A DNA stretch of 64,000 nt from Candidatus Pacearchaeota archaeon. Lineage in GTDB: Archaea > Nanoarchaeota > Nanoarchaeia > Pacearchaeales > GW2011-AR1. The position numbers were made by a program, and so were the translations under genes. Position 1 is the stretch's first letter. Each line of letters starts with the position of its first letter. Below are positions 52,697-61,291 of this stretch, piece after piece. Below the pieces are notes generated by a model that was not told the origin of the DNA, searched no databases, and was given only the letters and a program-made list of their open reading frames with translations. The stretch lies in the NCBI GenBank assembly GCA_023228245.1, contig JALOBN010000001.1:320886-384885 (forward strand), given 5' to 3'.

Positions 52697-55675
52697 ATGA
52701 TAAATCTATCAGTATCTCAAACTCAAGTCAAGTGGTACGACGGACAGCAAATTGATCAGGACGATATGACTACTGAGTCAGATCGTAACGTCAAGATTGA
52801 TGCTTCAATTGTCCAGAATCATTTTGGTTCAGGTGTGCTTCCATCTTCCTCATCGCAAATTGTAATTTTTGATACTGATTATTTGTTCTCTGATCAGGCG
52901 GCACTGATTGCTTCGAATGACTTTGATGGAACAGGGCTTAGACCTTTGGTACAGCCATCAGATGCTATTCTAGGTAATCAACTTGAAGTTGAATTATTAG
53001 ATTCAGAAACGCAGGAAATTCACAAAAGAATAACTAAAGTTGGAGGTCGTTTAAGCATTAAAGTATTAATTATCGGTTTGGATTTCCAGGGTAATTTACA
53101 ATATGATAGGTTCTACTTTTACAAGAAAGAGAAGCAGGCCACAAAAAAGCATTACGCTAAGATACTTGCCATATTTACCAATGACTTTCTTGGGAATGAC
53201 AATTGCTCACGTTTGTTAGGTGGGCGTGTAGTTATTAGAGAAACCAGCGCATTCCAGTTATCGCGTGACGGCATCATGATTGCGCAAGATGTGCAGCCAA
53301 ATCTATTCTTTCGAGACTTTAAGACTCCAAACCCAGCAGCCACTCTATACCAGACTATTCAAGCTGGTATTGGACTTCAGTATAATGTAGACGCCCTCCA
53401 TATCAATACCACCGTCAAAAGTGATTTTGAGTTTGTTCCAGGAGATGTGACCACAAGGATATCTGAGAAATTCTTGGCAAAAAATAACAATATCCAAAAG
53501 ATTACAGTTCTTCTGGGTGTGCGCAAAAACAATACAGATATTGAACATTATTATGATTGGAGTGGTGAATTAGTAGTCAGTGTGTTCGAACTTCAAAGCA
53601 CAGTGACGTCACCAACCGAACTAGTTCCTGGTCTAGCTATTGAGTTTGATCCTAATCCAATTCCACTTACCCAATTCAGTATAGATAAAGTTAGTTTAGA
53701 AAATCGTGGATATGTTCTAACCGATGTTCTTCAACCTATTGATTTGATATATAACAATTCTATCTTGGGCAACTCAGCCAATCCGGTTATTGTGCCTGGA
53801 AAGTACTATGCTATTTCAATTGGGCGTGCCGGTGATAGCAGTACAGGAACTATTTTTACTGGTATTGGAAATAGTCAGGTAACGGATGATCGCCTATCTA
53901 TTTTTACTACTGAGTGGACTGATATTCCAGAGGCAGATCTTTGGTATCAGGTTTGGTCCGATACTGCAAAGGTAGCGGATGGAATGGCCTATGATGCTGG
54001 CAATGGTATCCAAATTCCCAAGACAACTATCAATGATTTTGGGGCAGTTGTGGATTATGCATTTGACCAAAATTCATTTGCAGATACAGGGCAAAATACC
54101 CTAAACACTGGTGTTGTAGAAGCTGTAGAGAGGCAGTTTCAGCAAGCTCAAGATGAACGTACAGGTAACCCAGTATTTTCTCGTCAGCAATTTGAGCCTA
54201 GTTTCAGCTTTGCCACAAGTGCAACGTTATCTATCATTAGGGAAAATACCGATCCAGTGATTATTGGTTGCTCACGAGATGTTAATGCCAAGGTCAATAA
54301 TGTAATTTCTGGAACTCAAATATTCCCAGGTTTAGCTAAAGGGAATACTTTCATTATTATTAACCCAAATGCAGACCTAATTTCCCAGCAGTTAGTTGGT
54401 AGTAAACTGATTCCAAACAATAATTGTGCAGGAATTGGCTATAGTATTTCTGCGGTTCGTCTTTGCACTGATGGTTATGGAGATGTGAATGGAGATGGTA
54501 TTATCGATCATTTTGATTATGATCGAGTTACTCAGTTGTTAGGGCAATCTCTATCACTTGAGTCTACGCAGGCATTAATTAATGCTGGTGTATACGATAC
54601 GCTTGAGATTATTCGTGCTGACGTAGATGGTGATGGATACGTTTCGCATAATGATATTGATTTAATTTCTGCCTACATATCAAAGGATGGTTATCATTCA
54701 TTCCCGGTAGGCTCTAGCTTCACTCATATTGAGATAGAAGTTCAAAATTCAACTGGGAGATATGATGGATATTACGATTGTGATGGGTATATCCGAGTCC
54801 ATGGTGACAGCACCAATAAAGTAAATCCAGCCGATCTGTCAGCTATTGATTTGAAGTATTATGGATTTAATAGCGTACCAAACATTACCGCAGAGGATCC
54901 TGCCTTTATCCTAGTACCATTTGTTCCAGTGCCGTTCGTGGTTGCTCCAATACCGTTTTGGAAAGATTACATGCTACAAGTCAGCAGCGAGGCTAGGTTG
55001 GTACCAGCCACGTTCACCTTTGCTAACGATACCAGAACTCTAATAGATCAGAATACCGGGGTCTGTATCGCTGATGAAGCTATTGTGTGCATCGATCCTT
55101 TCGAGTTCGGAGGTGCATGCAATCCTGGAAGGAACGACTTCTTTGTTCCTGACAATCTTATTATTGGAAAAGGGCAAATTCTTGATCGGTCCGGAAACTA
55201 TTTCAAACAAGATTTTGAGGTTCATACCATTGTCTTAGAGCTACCTCAGGGGATTAAATTTAACCAAGCGGTGATTGATGTTTATCAAAAGCTGGTTTTG
55301 GATAGTGGTGATGGTTTCACTTCCACTGGATATCCTGCGGCGAAATTTGCTGATTGCACTACGGTAAAATCAGGTGCATTGGAAAGTAATCAACTTCGAT
55401 TTGGCGTGTCGATTCAATCAATATTCCCAAATCAGGATGGAACGGATATAGATGGCTATGGAATTATCATTGATAATGTCTTTGGTGTTCATATGGATCA
55501 GTCAACTGGATTGATGACACTAACAATTAATGATATATCTAGCAGTGCGCAATACCCAGATTTGAGAACCAAGGTACTAATCACTGTATATCTCAAGAAA
55601 GCTGGGTGGAGCAATGTTCCGCTAGTAATACCTTACAACCAAATAGCTGGTCTGTTCATGTCTGGCGTAGCATAG
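52697..55675 (+). CDS. Large tail/baseplate protein with a dockerin-like calcium-binding domain
   Basis: The 992-residue product (ATG 52697; GTG 52691 overlapping the previous stop is an alternative) begins INLSVSQTQVKWYDGQQID. Near residues 594-675 it has two EF-hand-like loops of dockerin type: GDVNGDGIIDHFDYDRVTQL and ADVDGDGYVSHNDIDLISAY. A partial third (DCDGYIRVHGDS) follows. Dockerins bind cohesin modules through calcium. Six DGY tripeptides occur, several within these loops. The C-terminal 250 residues are beta-rich (EVHTIVLELPQGIKFNQAVI). It closes the structural operon and may be an adhesin adaptor. Confidence 0.65.
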   Translation: MINLSVSQTQVKWYDGQQIDQDDMTTESDRNVKIDASIVQNHFGSGVLPSSSSQIVIFDTDYLFSDQAALIASNDFDGTGLRPLVQPSDAILGNQLEVELLDSETQEIHKRITKVGGRLSIKVLIIGLDFQGNLQYDRFYFYKKEKQATKKHYAKILAIFTNDFLGNDNCSRLLGGRVVIRETSAFQLSRDGIMIAQDVQPNLFFRDFKTPNPAATLYQTIQAGIGLQYNVDALHINTTVKSDFEFVPGDVTTRISEKFLAKNNNIQKITVLLGVRKNNTDIEHYYDWSGELVVSVFELQSTVTSPTELVPGLAIEFDPNPIPLTQFSIDKVSLENRGYVLTDVLQPIDLIYNNSILGNSANPVIVPGKYYAISIGRAGDSSTGTIFTGIGNSQVTDDRLSIFTTEWTDIPEADLWYQVWSDTAKVADGMAYDAGNGIQIPKTTINDFGAVVDYAFDQNSFADTGQNTLNTGVVEAVERQFQQAQDERTGNPVFSRQQFEPSFSFATSATLSIIRENTDPVIIGCSRDVNAKVNNVISGTQIFPGLAKGNTFIIINPNADLISQQLVGSKLIPNNNCAGIGYSISAVRLCTDGYGDVNGDGIIDHFDYDRVTQLLGQSLSLESTQALINAGVYDTLEIIRADVDGDGYVSHNDIDLISAYISKDGYHSFPVGSSFTHIEIEVQNSTGRYDGYYDCDGYIRVHGDSTNKVNPADLSAIDLKYYGFNSVPNITAEDPAFILVPFVPVPFVVAPIPFWKDYMLQVSSEARLVPATFTFANDTRTLIDQNTGVCIADEAIVCIDPFEFGGACNPGRNDFFVPDNLIIGKGQILDRSGNYFKQDFEVHTIVLELPQGIKFNQAVIDVYQKLVLDSGDGFTSTGYPAAKFADCTTVKSGALESNQLRFGVSIQSIFPNQDGTDIDGYGIIIDNVFGVHMDQSTGLMTLTINDISSSAQYPDLRTKVLITVYLKKAGWSNVPLVIPYNQIAGLFMSGVA

Positions 55676-55691
55676 ATTTAATCGGAGAAAA

Positions 55692-55895
55692 ATGAAAAAA
55701 TTCATAACGTTATCATTCTTATTGTCGGCTTTGTTGCTATCATGTACCACAAACAAAACCAATCCTATCCCGCAGGTTGACGTTGGAGCAGCTGGAGCGG
55801 TTGGTATTGGTGGTGGTTTCAGCGCTGCTGGTACCTGTGATGTATCTGAAAGCGATGCTGGAGCTGGCGGAATTGCTGGAGTTGGTGGTAAGTAA
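55692..55895 (+). CDS. Small lipoprotein
   Basis: The 67-residue product has a clear lipoprotein signal (KKFITLSFLLSALLLSC, Cys 18), then a short Asn/Thr/Pro linker and a Gly/Ala-rich part (GAAGAVGIGGG, then AGAGGIAGVGG) with one more Cys. CGGAGA precedes ATG 55692. It could be a lysis lipoprotein of the spanin type or a surface-exclusion lipoprotein. No partner membrane spanin was recognised nearby. Confidence 0.7.
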   Translation: MKKFITLSFLLSALLLSCTTNKTNPIPQVDVGAAGAVGIGGGFSAAGTCDVSESDAGAGGIAGVGGK

Positions 55896-55933
55896 TAGTC
55901 GAGAAGATGTAATTTATAGCCTTTTCAATTCAT

Positions 55934-57055
55934 ATGAGGATAAAGTTTCAACAATTTCTATTTGGCCAAAATCATTCATGGCAAATTGTAGGACAGAATT
56001 TAGGTAGAGCACTTATAAAATTAGGTCATGATGTAGAATTTGTTTCAACAGACGGATTTGAACAGAGATTTGCTCCAAGTGACTTACTTCCTTTTGTTAG
56101 ACAAAATCCTACTGGTCAATACGACTGTCAGATTAGTTATACAGCTCCTCATAACTGGCCCAACTATCTAAGTCATGGTACCAAGAACAGATTTGGTATT
56201 TGGAATTACGAGTACAACAATAAAAGGTCAGTTGATAAGAACCAATCATTGCTGAAAGGATTTGCTAAGTTCTATAAATCAACTGACCTTGTTCTTCCAT
56301 CCTCTAATTTCTCAAAAGAAGTATTCATTAATATGGGAATTCCTAATGAGAATATGGTAGTTGTTCCTCATGGAATTAACCTTCAAGATTTTGAGAGTGA
56401 TAATACTTTCAAACTAAATACAAAAAAGACAAAAAAGATACTTCTCAACATTGCACAACCACATCGTAGAAAGGCTTTGCATCTTGCATTGAAGGCTTTT
56501 GGGCAGGCTTTTACCAAAGAAGATGATGTATGTTTGATAGCTAAGGTTTTCAAGCAGAACAAGAAGGATCATCCGTTTGACATTGACTTTACTGGGTTAT
56601 TTAAGACGTTTCAGACGAAGTTTCCTCTGCACGCTGAGGTTGAGTTTGTCTATTCATACATCCCTAATATCGCAGACTTGTATAAATCCTGTGATATAAA
56701 TTTCTCAGCTACATTTGCTGAATGTTGGCACTTACCGTCTTTGGAAGCTCTTGCCTCTGGTATTATTAATGTGGTTCCAAGATATGGTGGACAACTTGAT
56801 TTCTGCAATGATGATAACTCACTTCTTATCGATGGAAATATTGTCAGAGCTCCCAGAGATCACCAGTATTGGGAGTCAACCCCTCACGCCGTGCATTTTG
56901 AAATAGATACAAATGATGCAGCTCGTAAACTACAGAGAGCAGTTTCTGAGTTTGATACTTTGAAGGCTAAATTTTCACCAAACATGACGGAGACGGCCAA
57001 GAAGTTTACCTGGGAGAATGCAGCTAATCAGATTTTGGAGTTGTGCCATGATTGA
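55934..57055 (+). CDS. Glycosyltransferase, GT4-like (GT-B fold)
   Basis: The 373-residue product has the two Rossmann-like halves of GT-B enzymes. The first half includes QIVGQNLGRALIKLGHDVEF and SSNFSKEVFINMGIPNENMV followed by VVPHGIN. The second has SATFAECWHLPSLEALASGI, the motif of the Glu that contacts the nucleotide sugar, then PRYGGQLDFC. It transfers a sugar from a nucleotide donor; the acceptor is unknown. It opens the sugar-modification cluster. Start ATG 55934 has no strong ribosome binding site. It overlaps the next gene by eight bases. Confidence 0.85.
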   Translation: MRIKFQQFLFGQNHSWQIVGQNLGRALIKLGHDVEFVSTDGFEQRFAPSDLLPFVRQNPTGQYDCQISYTAPHNWPNYLSHGTKNRFGIWNYEYNNKRSVDKNQSLLKGFAKFYKSTDLVLPSSNFSKEVFINMGIPNENMVVVPHGINLQDFESDNTFKLNTKKTKKILLNIAQPHRRKALHLALKAFGQAFTKEDDVCLIAKVFKQNKKDHPFDIDFTGLFKTFQTKFPLHAEVEFVYSYIPNIADLYKSCDINFSATFAECWHLPSLEALASGIINVVPRYGGQLDFCNDDNSLLIDGNIVRAPRDHQYWESTPHAVHFEIDTNDAARKLQRAVSEFDTLKAKFSPNMTETAKKFTWENAANQILELCHD

Positions 57056-57752
57056 AAAAAAACTAGCTATCGTAATCCCGGTTTGGAATCAATGGGCCTA
57101 TACTAAGAGAGCCATTATCGATTTAGCTGCTCTTCCAGACAATCATTTATTGGTGATTGTTGATAACGGAAGTACTGATGGCAACTCCCAGCTAAGAAAC
57201 TCCAATAGGCTTGAGATAGTCCGTCATTCCTCTAACCAGGGGTTTTCTAAAGGTTGCAATAGCGGATTTAAACGCGCCGTAGAGCTTGGCTATGAGAATG
57301 TCATGTTCCTCAACAATGACATCCGGGTATTCGCCGAGGGTAAGGACGTTGAAACGTGGACAGAGCCATTGCTTCAGGCCGCACAAGATGGCTACATCGC
57401 CGGTCCAACTGCTGGGTATTTGGATGAGCAATTCAACTTCATTTGCGAGGCTTCCAAGCTCCCCACGCGCGGGTATGGGTACCTGAGCGGCTGGAACATC
57501 ACGGCTTCCACCAAGACGTGGCAGAGGTTGATTTTAGATGGTGATACTGGGCCGTTTAATACCAGATTCATTTCCTACTTCGAGGATACTGACCTATCTC
57601 TTCGAGCGCAGAAGATGGGTATTGAATTGAAGATTATAGAAGTTCCTGTTCGGCACATCGGTAAAGTTACCGGCAAGAAGGCTGGGCTTTCAGCGTTATA
57701 TACACAGTCTCGGAAAACGTTTATTGAACTATGGAGTAAGAAATATGTATAA
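57048..57752 (+). CDS. Glycosyltransferase, GT2 (GT-A fold)
   Basis: The product (234 residues from ATG 57048) has KLAIVIPVWNQWAYTKRAI, then VIVDNGSTDGN, SSNQGFSKGCNSGF and MFLNNDIRVF, where NND takes the place of the DxD metal motif. The end part has SYFEDTDLSLRAQKMG, the usual acceptor/catalytic ED region. I chose ATG 57048 over the frame start at 57018, which lies inside the upstream gene. The role is likely adding a sugar (rhamnosyltransferase-like) to a phage or host glycan. Confidence 0.85.
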   Translation: MIEKKLAIVIPVWNQWAYTKRAIIDLAALPDNHLLVIVDNGSTDGNSQLRNSNRLEIVRHSSNQGFSKGCNSGFKRAVELGYENVMFLNNDIRVFAEGKDVETWTEPLLQAAQDGYIAGPTAGYLDEQFNFICEASKLPTRGYGYLSGWNITASTKTWQRLILDGDTGPFNTRFISYFEDTDLSLRAQKMGIELKIIEVPVRHIGKVTGKKAGLSALYTQSRKTFIELWSKKYV

Positions 57753-57779
57753 TTGCATATTTTTACAGGCAAGGAACGT

Positions 57780-58005
57780 ATGTTTAATCAGAGTAAAAAG
57801 ATAACATTGAGTGATTGCCAAAGGTTTGCAAAATCTATAAATGGCGAATGTCTTAGTGATGTTTATTCATATCGGCTAATAACTATGGAGATGCAAAATG
57901 GGTCATGAATGGAAGGCTATAATAAATAGTGTTATAAATCTTGGAACTTGGCGTCCTCATTGTCGCGAGACCCCTCGCAAAATTACTGAGAGGATTTCTT
58001 TATGA
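57780..58005 (+). pseudogene. Decayed zinc-ribbon (homing-endonuclease-type) gene
   Basis: After AAGGA, ATG 57780 opens a frame with QRFAKSINGECLSDVY, the start of the zinc-ribbon domain found in the homing endonuclease at 5506. That frame stops at 57908. In the next frame the domain continues with WRCKMGHEWKAIINSVINLG, then TWRPHC, ending at 58005 in an ATGA overlap with the next gene. So one frameshift lies near 57870-57890. The first Cys of the second pair is Arg (TWRPHC instead of WCPxC). Together these show a once-functional zinc-ribbon gene now broken. No nuclease core remains. Confidence 0.65.
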
Positions 58006-58787
58006 TCCATATACTAACTTTGCACTGGAATGCTAAAGATAAAATTGAGAAGCTACATAAGTCTCTAATTCCAGCTGTGGAGATGTTTGATTACAAGTGG
58101 TGGATAAAGGACAATGGTTCCAAGGATGGCTCCGCCGAATATTTGACATCCATCCAAAATGGCAGGATAGAACCGTTCTTTTGTGGCCATAATACTGACT
58201 CTTTCGCTAGTGGTATGAATATCCTGTTCGAGCGAGCCAAGCCCGCCGATGACGATGTGATTATGCTGCTCAACAACGATCTTTGGTTTGGGGACAAGGC
58301 TTCGGTTGTTGAGATGCACAAACTGCTTACTGATGAAGTTGGAATGGTGGGCGCTAGGATTTTGTATCCTGATGGCCAACGGTTGCAACATGCGGGAGTT
58401 TACTTCTCTAAGAAGTATAACTACTTTCCGTACCACTATCGACATCAAGAGGTTGGTGATTCGGCATCACAAAAAAATAGAGAATTCCAAGCTGTCACGG
58501 CGGCTGTAGTTCTCATTCGGGCAGGTGATTATCGAAGGGCATGTACCACCAACAAGAGTGGGCGTGTTGGAATGTGCGAAGGGTATTTCTGGTCTTTTGA
58601 GGATATTGATCTTTGCTTGACAGTTAAGTATCGCCTGAATAAGAAGATTATGTATTGCGGTAAGACCAACATCTTTCATGAGGAGAGTGCCTCCCTAAAA
58701 AAGAACCCCATGCACAAACTGATGATGAACACTAATTGCACGCTATTTCGCAAAAAGTGGGAGGGCGTCTATAAGCATGATGACTAA
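58002..58787 (+). CDS. Glycosyltransferase, GT2
   Basis: The 261-residue product has IHILTLHWNAKDKIEKLHKS, then WWIKDNGSKDGSAEYL, VIMLLNNDLWFGD and RILYPDGQRLQHAGVYFS, then GYFWSFEDIDLCLTVKYRLN. These are standard GT2 donor, metal (NND) and acceptor-site motifs. It is a relative of, but clearly distinct from, the 57048 gene. It overlaps the next gene by one base (TAATG). Confidence 0.85.
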   Translation: MIHILTLHWNAKDKIEKLHKSLIPAVEMFDYKWWIKDNGSKDGSAEYLTSIQNGRIEPFFCGHNTDSFASGMNILFERAKPADDDVIMLLNNDLWFGDKASVVEMHKLLTDEVGMVGARILYPDGQRLQHAGVYFSKKYNYFPYHYRHQEVGDSASQKNREFQAVTAAVVLIRAGDYRRACTTNKSGRVGMCEGYFWSFEDIDLCLTVKYRLNKKIMYCGKTNIFHEESASLKKNPMHKLMMNTNCTLFRKKWEGVYKHDD

Positions 58788-59746
58788 TGAAACCCAAGCG
58801 CAAATACAAAGCCAGGTACTTTCCATTTTCTCCTGGAATCCCATGGAAAATTGAGCGGGGAAAATATGTCATTCCAGAAATTGATTTTGAAACCTGGCAT
58901 AAGATTCTTGATGGCCGCAATATCATCATTACTGCGTTCGGCGGCTTATTAGAGTCATTTTTGTCTTTAAGCGCAGTTGAAGCTATTTTATCTATTGACT
59001 CTGCGCACAAGGTCTATTGGCTTGGTAATCAAGAGTATTCCTTCTTGGTACGGCTGCAAGGCTTGTGTAAGATCAGTCTCATCAATCTCACAAAAGAAAC
59101 CCTAAAGCAGTATCCGGTTCCGTTATTTTTGGATGGCAAGGGAAACGCCTACCTTAATGTTTTGAACAATTACATGCAGCGCACAAGCTATTGGGGAAAG
59201 TATCCAGAGGAAGTAACAGCGCCAGTTGTAGAACAGATATCTAGAAACATCATGATCCCTTGGGAAAGTTATGCTCCAAAGCTTAGAAATTTGGGGACTG
59301 AGTTCATAGATGAGCTCCAAAAAACAGGTCGAATACGCCAAATATCCAAGATTATCTCTATCATTCTGAACGAGACTAATAAAGATCTGTTAAAGTGGAG
59401 TCTGCAGAACTTCAAGGAGTTCTCACAACTAGCTTCTCATAAAGGATGGAAAGTTATTGTCTTCACAAACAACACAAATCTATTTCATGGGTCTAATATA
59501 TTAGCAGTTGAATATAATCCAAGACACATACTTCAAGTCATCAAAAAATCATGGGTAATAATGTCCAATGATATTAATTGGTCATTGATGGCCTTGATGA
59601 TATCAGAAGCCAAGTTGATATCCAAGCCTATAGATAACCAATATAGCCTATTCAAAAATGCCGAGTTCTTAGGCGCGAACAACGATATATTCACAGATCG
59701 AAACCTTTATCCGATAGATGTTTTTGGGATTTGCGAGGGCTTATGA
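58787..59746 (+). CDS. GT9-like (heptosyltransferase-type) glycosyltransferase
   Basis: The 319-residue product has a first Rossmann half (NIIITAFGGLLESFLSLSAV, then EAILSIDSAHKVYWLGN) similar to the start of GT9 enzymes. A later part has LASHKGWKVIVFTNNTN and IKKSWVIMSNDINWSLMALM, where GT9 enzymes have their Ser/Asp nucleotide site. The match is by pattern only, so the family is probable, not certain. It lies in tight succession with GT2 genes. Confidence 0.55.
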   Translation: MKPKRKYKARYFPFSPGIPWKIERGKYVIPEIDFETWHKILDGRNIIITAFGGLLESFLSLSAVEAILSIDSAHKVYWLGNQEYSFLVRLQGLCKISLINLTKETLKQYPVPLFLDGKGNAYLNVLNNYMQRTSYWGKYPEEVTAPVVEQISRNIMIPWESYAPKLRNLGTEFIDELQKTGRIRQISKIISIILNETNKDLLKWSLQNFKEFSQLASHKGWKVIVFTNNTNLFHGSNILAVEYNPRHILQVIKKSWVIMSNDINWSLMALMISEAKLISKPIDNQYSLFKNAEFLGANNDIFTDRNLYPIDVFGICEGL

Positions 59747-59749
59747 ACG

Positions 59750-59866
59750 ATGCCTCTGTATAGGGAATATTTTCTAAGCAAAAAATACAGTTCTCAGAAT
59801 CGTAGAATTATTCACCAGAGTTGTGGCGAATCACATTACCGGCTCTTATGGTTATTGCCCAAATGA
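59750..59866 (+). CDS. Possible 38-residue protein in the GT gap
   Basis: An ATG frame 59750-59866 (starting MPLYREYFLSKKYSS) fills most of the 131-bp gap between two glycosyltransferase genes and ends just before the next ribosome binding site. GAGGG lies 11 bases upstream of the start. It has no recognised domain and may be chance. Confidence 0.25.
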   Translation: MPLYREYFLSKKYSSQNRRIIHQSCGESHYRLLWLLPK

Positions 59867-59877
59867 AAGGAAAAATA

Positions 59878-60630
59878 ATGAAAACTGACACTGTTTTAAT
59901 GATGGTAACATATGATCGACTTGATCTTACCAAGAAGACTATAGAAGCTTTACTAACCAGTACCGAGCATCCGTTTTCTTTGGTTGTAGTGGATAATGGG
60001 TCCAAGGATGGGACTGTGGAATACCTTGAAAATATTGTGGGTGTCTACAACAGTGCCCCTCTTCAAGAGTTTCATAAGATTTTTCTTCCAGAGAATAAAG
60101 GAATTGCCATCGGGCGCAATCTGGCACTCAAGAAGGCTGATGAGATGAAACCAATTTGGTACTGTTCAATTGATAATGATGTACAGATGCCGAAAAGTTG
60201 GTTGGAAGATAGTATCAAAATTCTCCAGGCTAACAAAAGCTACGGAGCTATAGGAGTGAACTTCGAACCAAAACCATATCCTTTGGTAACATTGAATGAT
60301 TGCACGTTCCAAGATAAGCCAGCTGGAAATCTAGGAACGGCCTGTATGGTATTTCGAAAGCAATTACATCAAATGATCGGATTCTTCAATACCGAGTATA
60401 ATAAATATGGGTTAGAAGATAGTGATTTTGGAATACGTGCCAGAGTTGCCGGTTTCAAATTAGGCTATGTCAAGCAGATGGGCATTCACTTGGGCGAAGA
60501 CAATAATGAGGTCAATGAGTATCGTAAATTCAAAACCCAGCAGCATAATGACCTTGTAGGAGTATTTCAAAGAAACTGCGGCTTGTATATGCAGAAACGC
60601 AAGCCAATTTATATTCCATTTAAGGATTAA
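59878..60630 (+). CDS. Glycosyltransferase, GT2
   Basis: ATG 59878 follows AAAGGAAAAATA and begins MKTDTVLMMVTYDRLDLTKK; the longer frame from 59821 lacks a ribosome binding site. The 250-residue product has LVVVDNGSKDGTVEYL, then ENKGIAIGRNLALKKADEMK, then WYCSIDNDVQMPKSWLED (DND metal motif) and YGLEDSDFGIRARVAGFKLG. These are GT2 features. It ends directly at the next start codon. Confidence 0.85.
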   Translation: MKTDTVLMMVTYDRLDLTKKTIEALLTSTEHPFSLVVVDNGSKDGTVEYLENIVGVYNSAPLQEFHKIFLPENKGIAIGRNLALKKADEMKPIWYCSIDNDVQMPKSWLEDSIKILQANKSYGAIGVNFEPKPYPLVTLNDCTFQDKPAGNLGTACMVFRKQLHQMIGFFNTEYNKYGLEDSDFGIRARVAGFKLGYVKQMGIHLGEDNNEVNEYRKFKTQQHNDLVGVFQRNCGLYMQKRKPIYIPFKD

Positions 60631-61290
60631 ATGATCATCGTAACATCATTCGTATTATCCAAACGCAACGAGCGTAATAAGGAATTTTTATTTGCCCTAA
60701 CCAAAAACTCAGCAAATGTATTAATTGACTCCATTCATGTGGTAACAGAGGATGAATCTGTTGTTGATTTTGTAAAGAATATAGGTAATGTGTGTGTTTT
60801 TAAAGTAGATTCGCGGCCTACTTTTAAGGTACTTGTTGATTACGCAAATACATTATCTGGTCCAGTTGCGATTGCTAATTCAGATATCTTTTTTGATGAT
60901 TCATTGGCAATACCGGAACCAGGGGTGGCTTTTTGCCTTACTCGATGGTTTCCTGCTGTAAGTGGCAATGGTCCATGGCATGTTCGTCCATGGATTGAGA
61001 GTGACGGCATGTCGTTCGATGCTTGGATTTTTCATCCTCCAATAATAGTAAGTGATATAAATTTCTATCTTGGAATTCTTGGCTGTGATGGAAAATTTGC
61101 ATATGAACTTCACCGCTCAGGATTGAAGGTAATTAATCCATCTAAAAAAATACGATCTTATCATGTTCATGGTTCTGTAATTAGGGATTATGGAGATGAG
61201 TGGGTTAAAGGAAGCTATCTTAGAATTGGTATGGTTGATGATTTTAAATATCACTCAAATCTTATCTATGTAACAATAACAAAGGAATAA
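60631..61290 (+). CDS. Putative glycosyltransferase-like protein
   Basis: The 219-residue product carries AIANSDIFFDDSL (Asn-Ser-Asp in the place of a metal motif), SFDAWIFHPPI, LGILGCDGKFAYELHRSG and INPSKKIRSYHVHGS. That set recurs in putative glycosyltransferases of phage and bacterial glycan clusters. I infer a sugar-transfer role from the motif set and context. It follows its neighbour without a gap. Confidence 0.6.
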   Translation: MIIVTSFVLSKRNERNKEFLFALTKNSANVLIDSIHVVTEDESVVDFVKNIGNVCVFKVDSRPTFKVLVDYANTLSGPVAIANSDIFFDDSLAIPEPGVAFCLTRWFPAVSGNGPWHVRPWIESDGMSFDAWIFHPPIIVSDINFYLGILGCDGKFAYELHRSGLKVINPSKKIRSYHVHGSVIRDYGDEWVKGSYLRIGMVDDFKYHSNLIYVTITKE

Positions 61291-61291
61291 T

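Noticed and set aside
59821..59877. Longer start for the GT2 gene at 59878
   Set aside because: The added residues do not fit GT2 N-termini and AAAGGA stands directly before ATG 59878.
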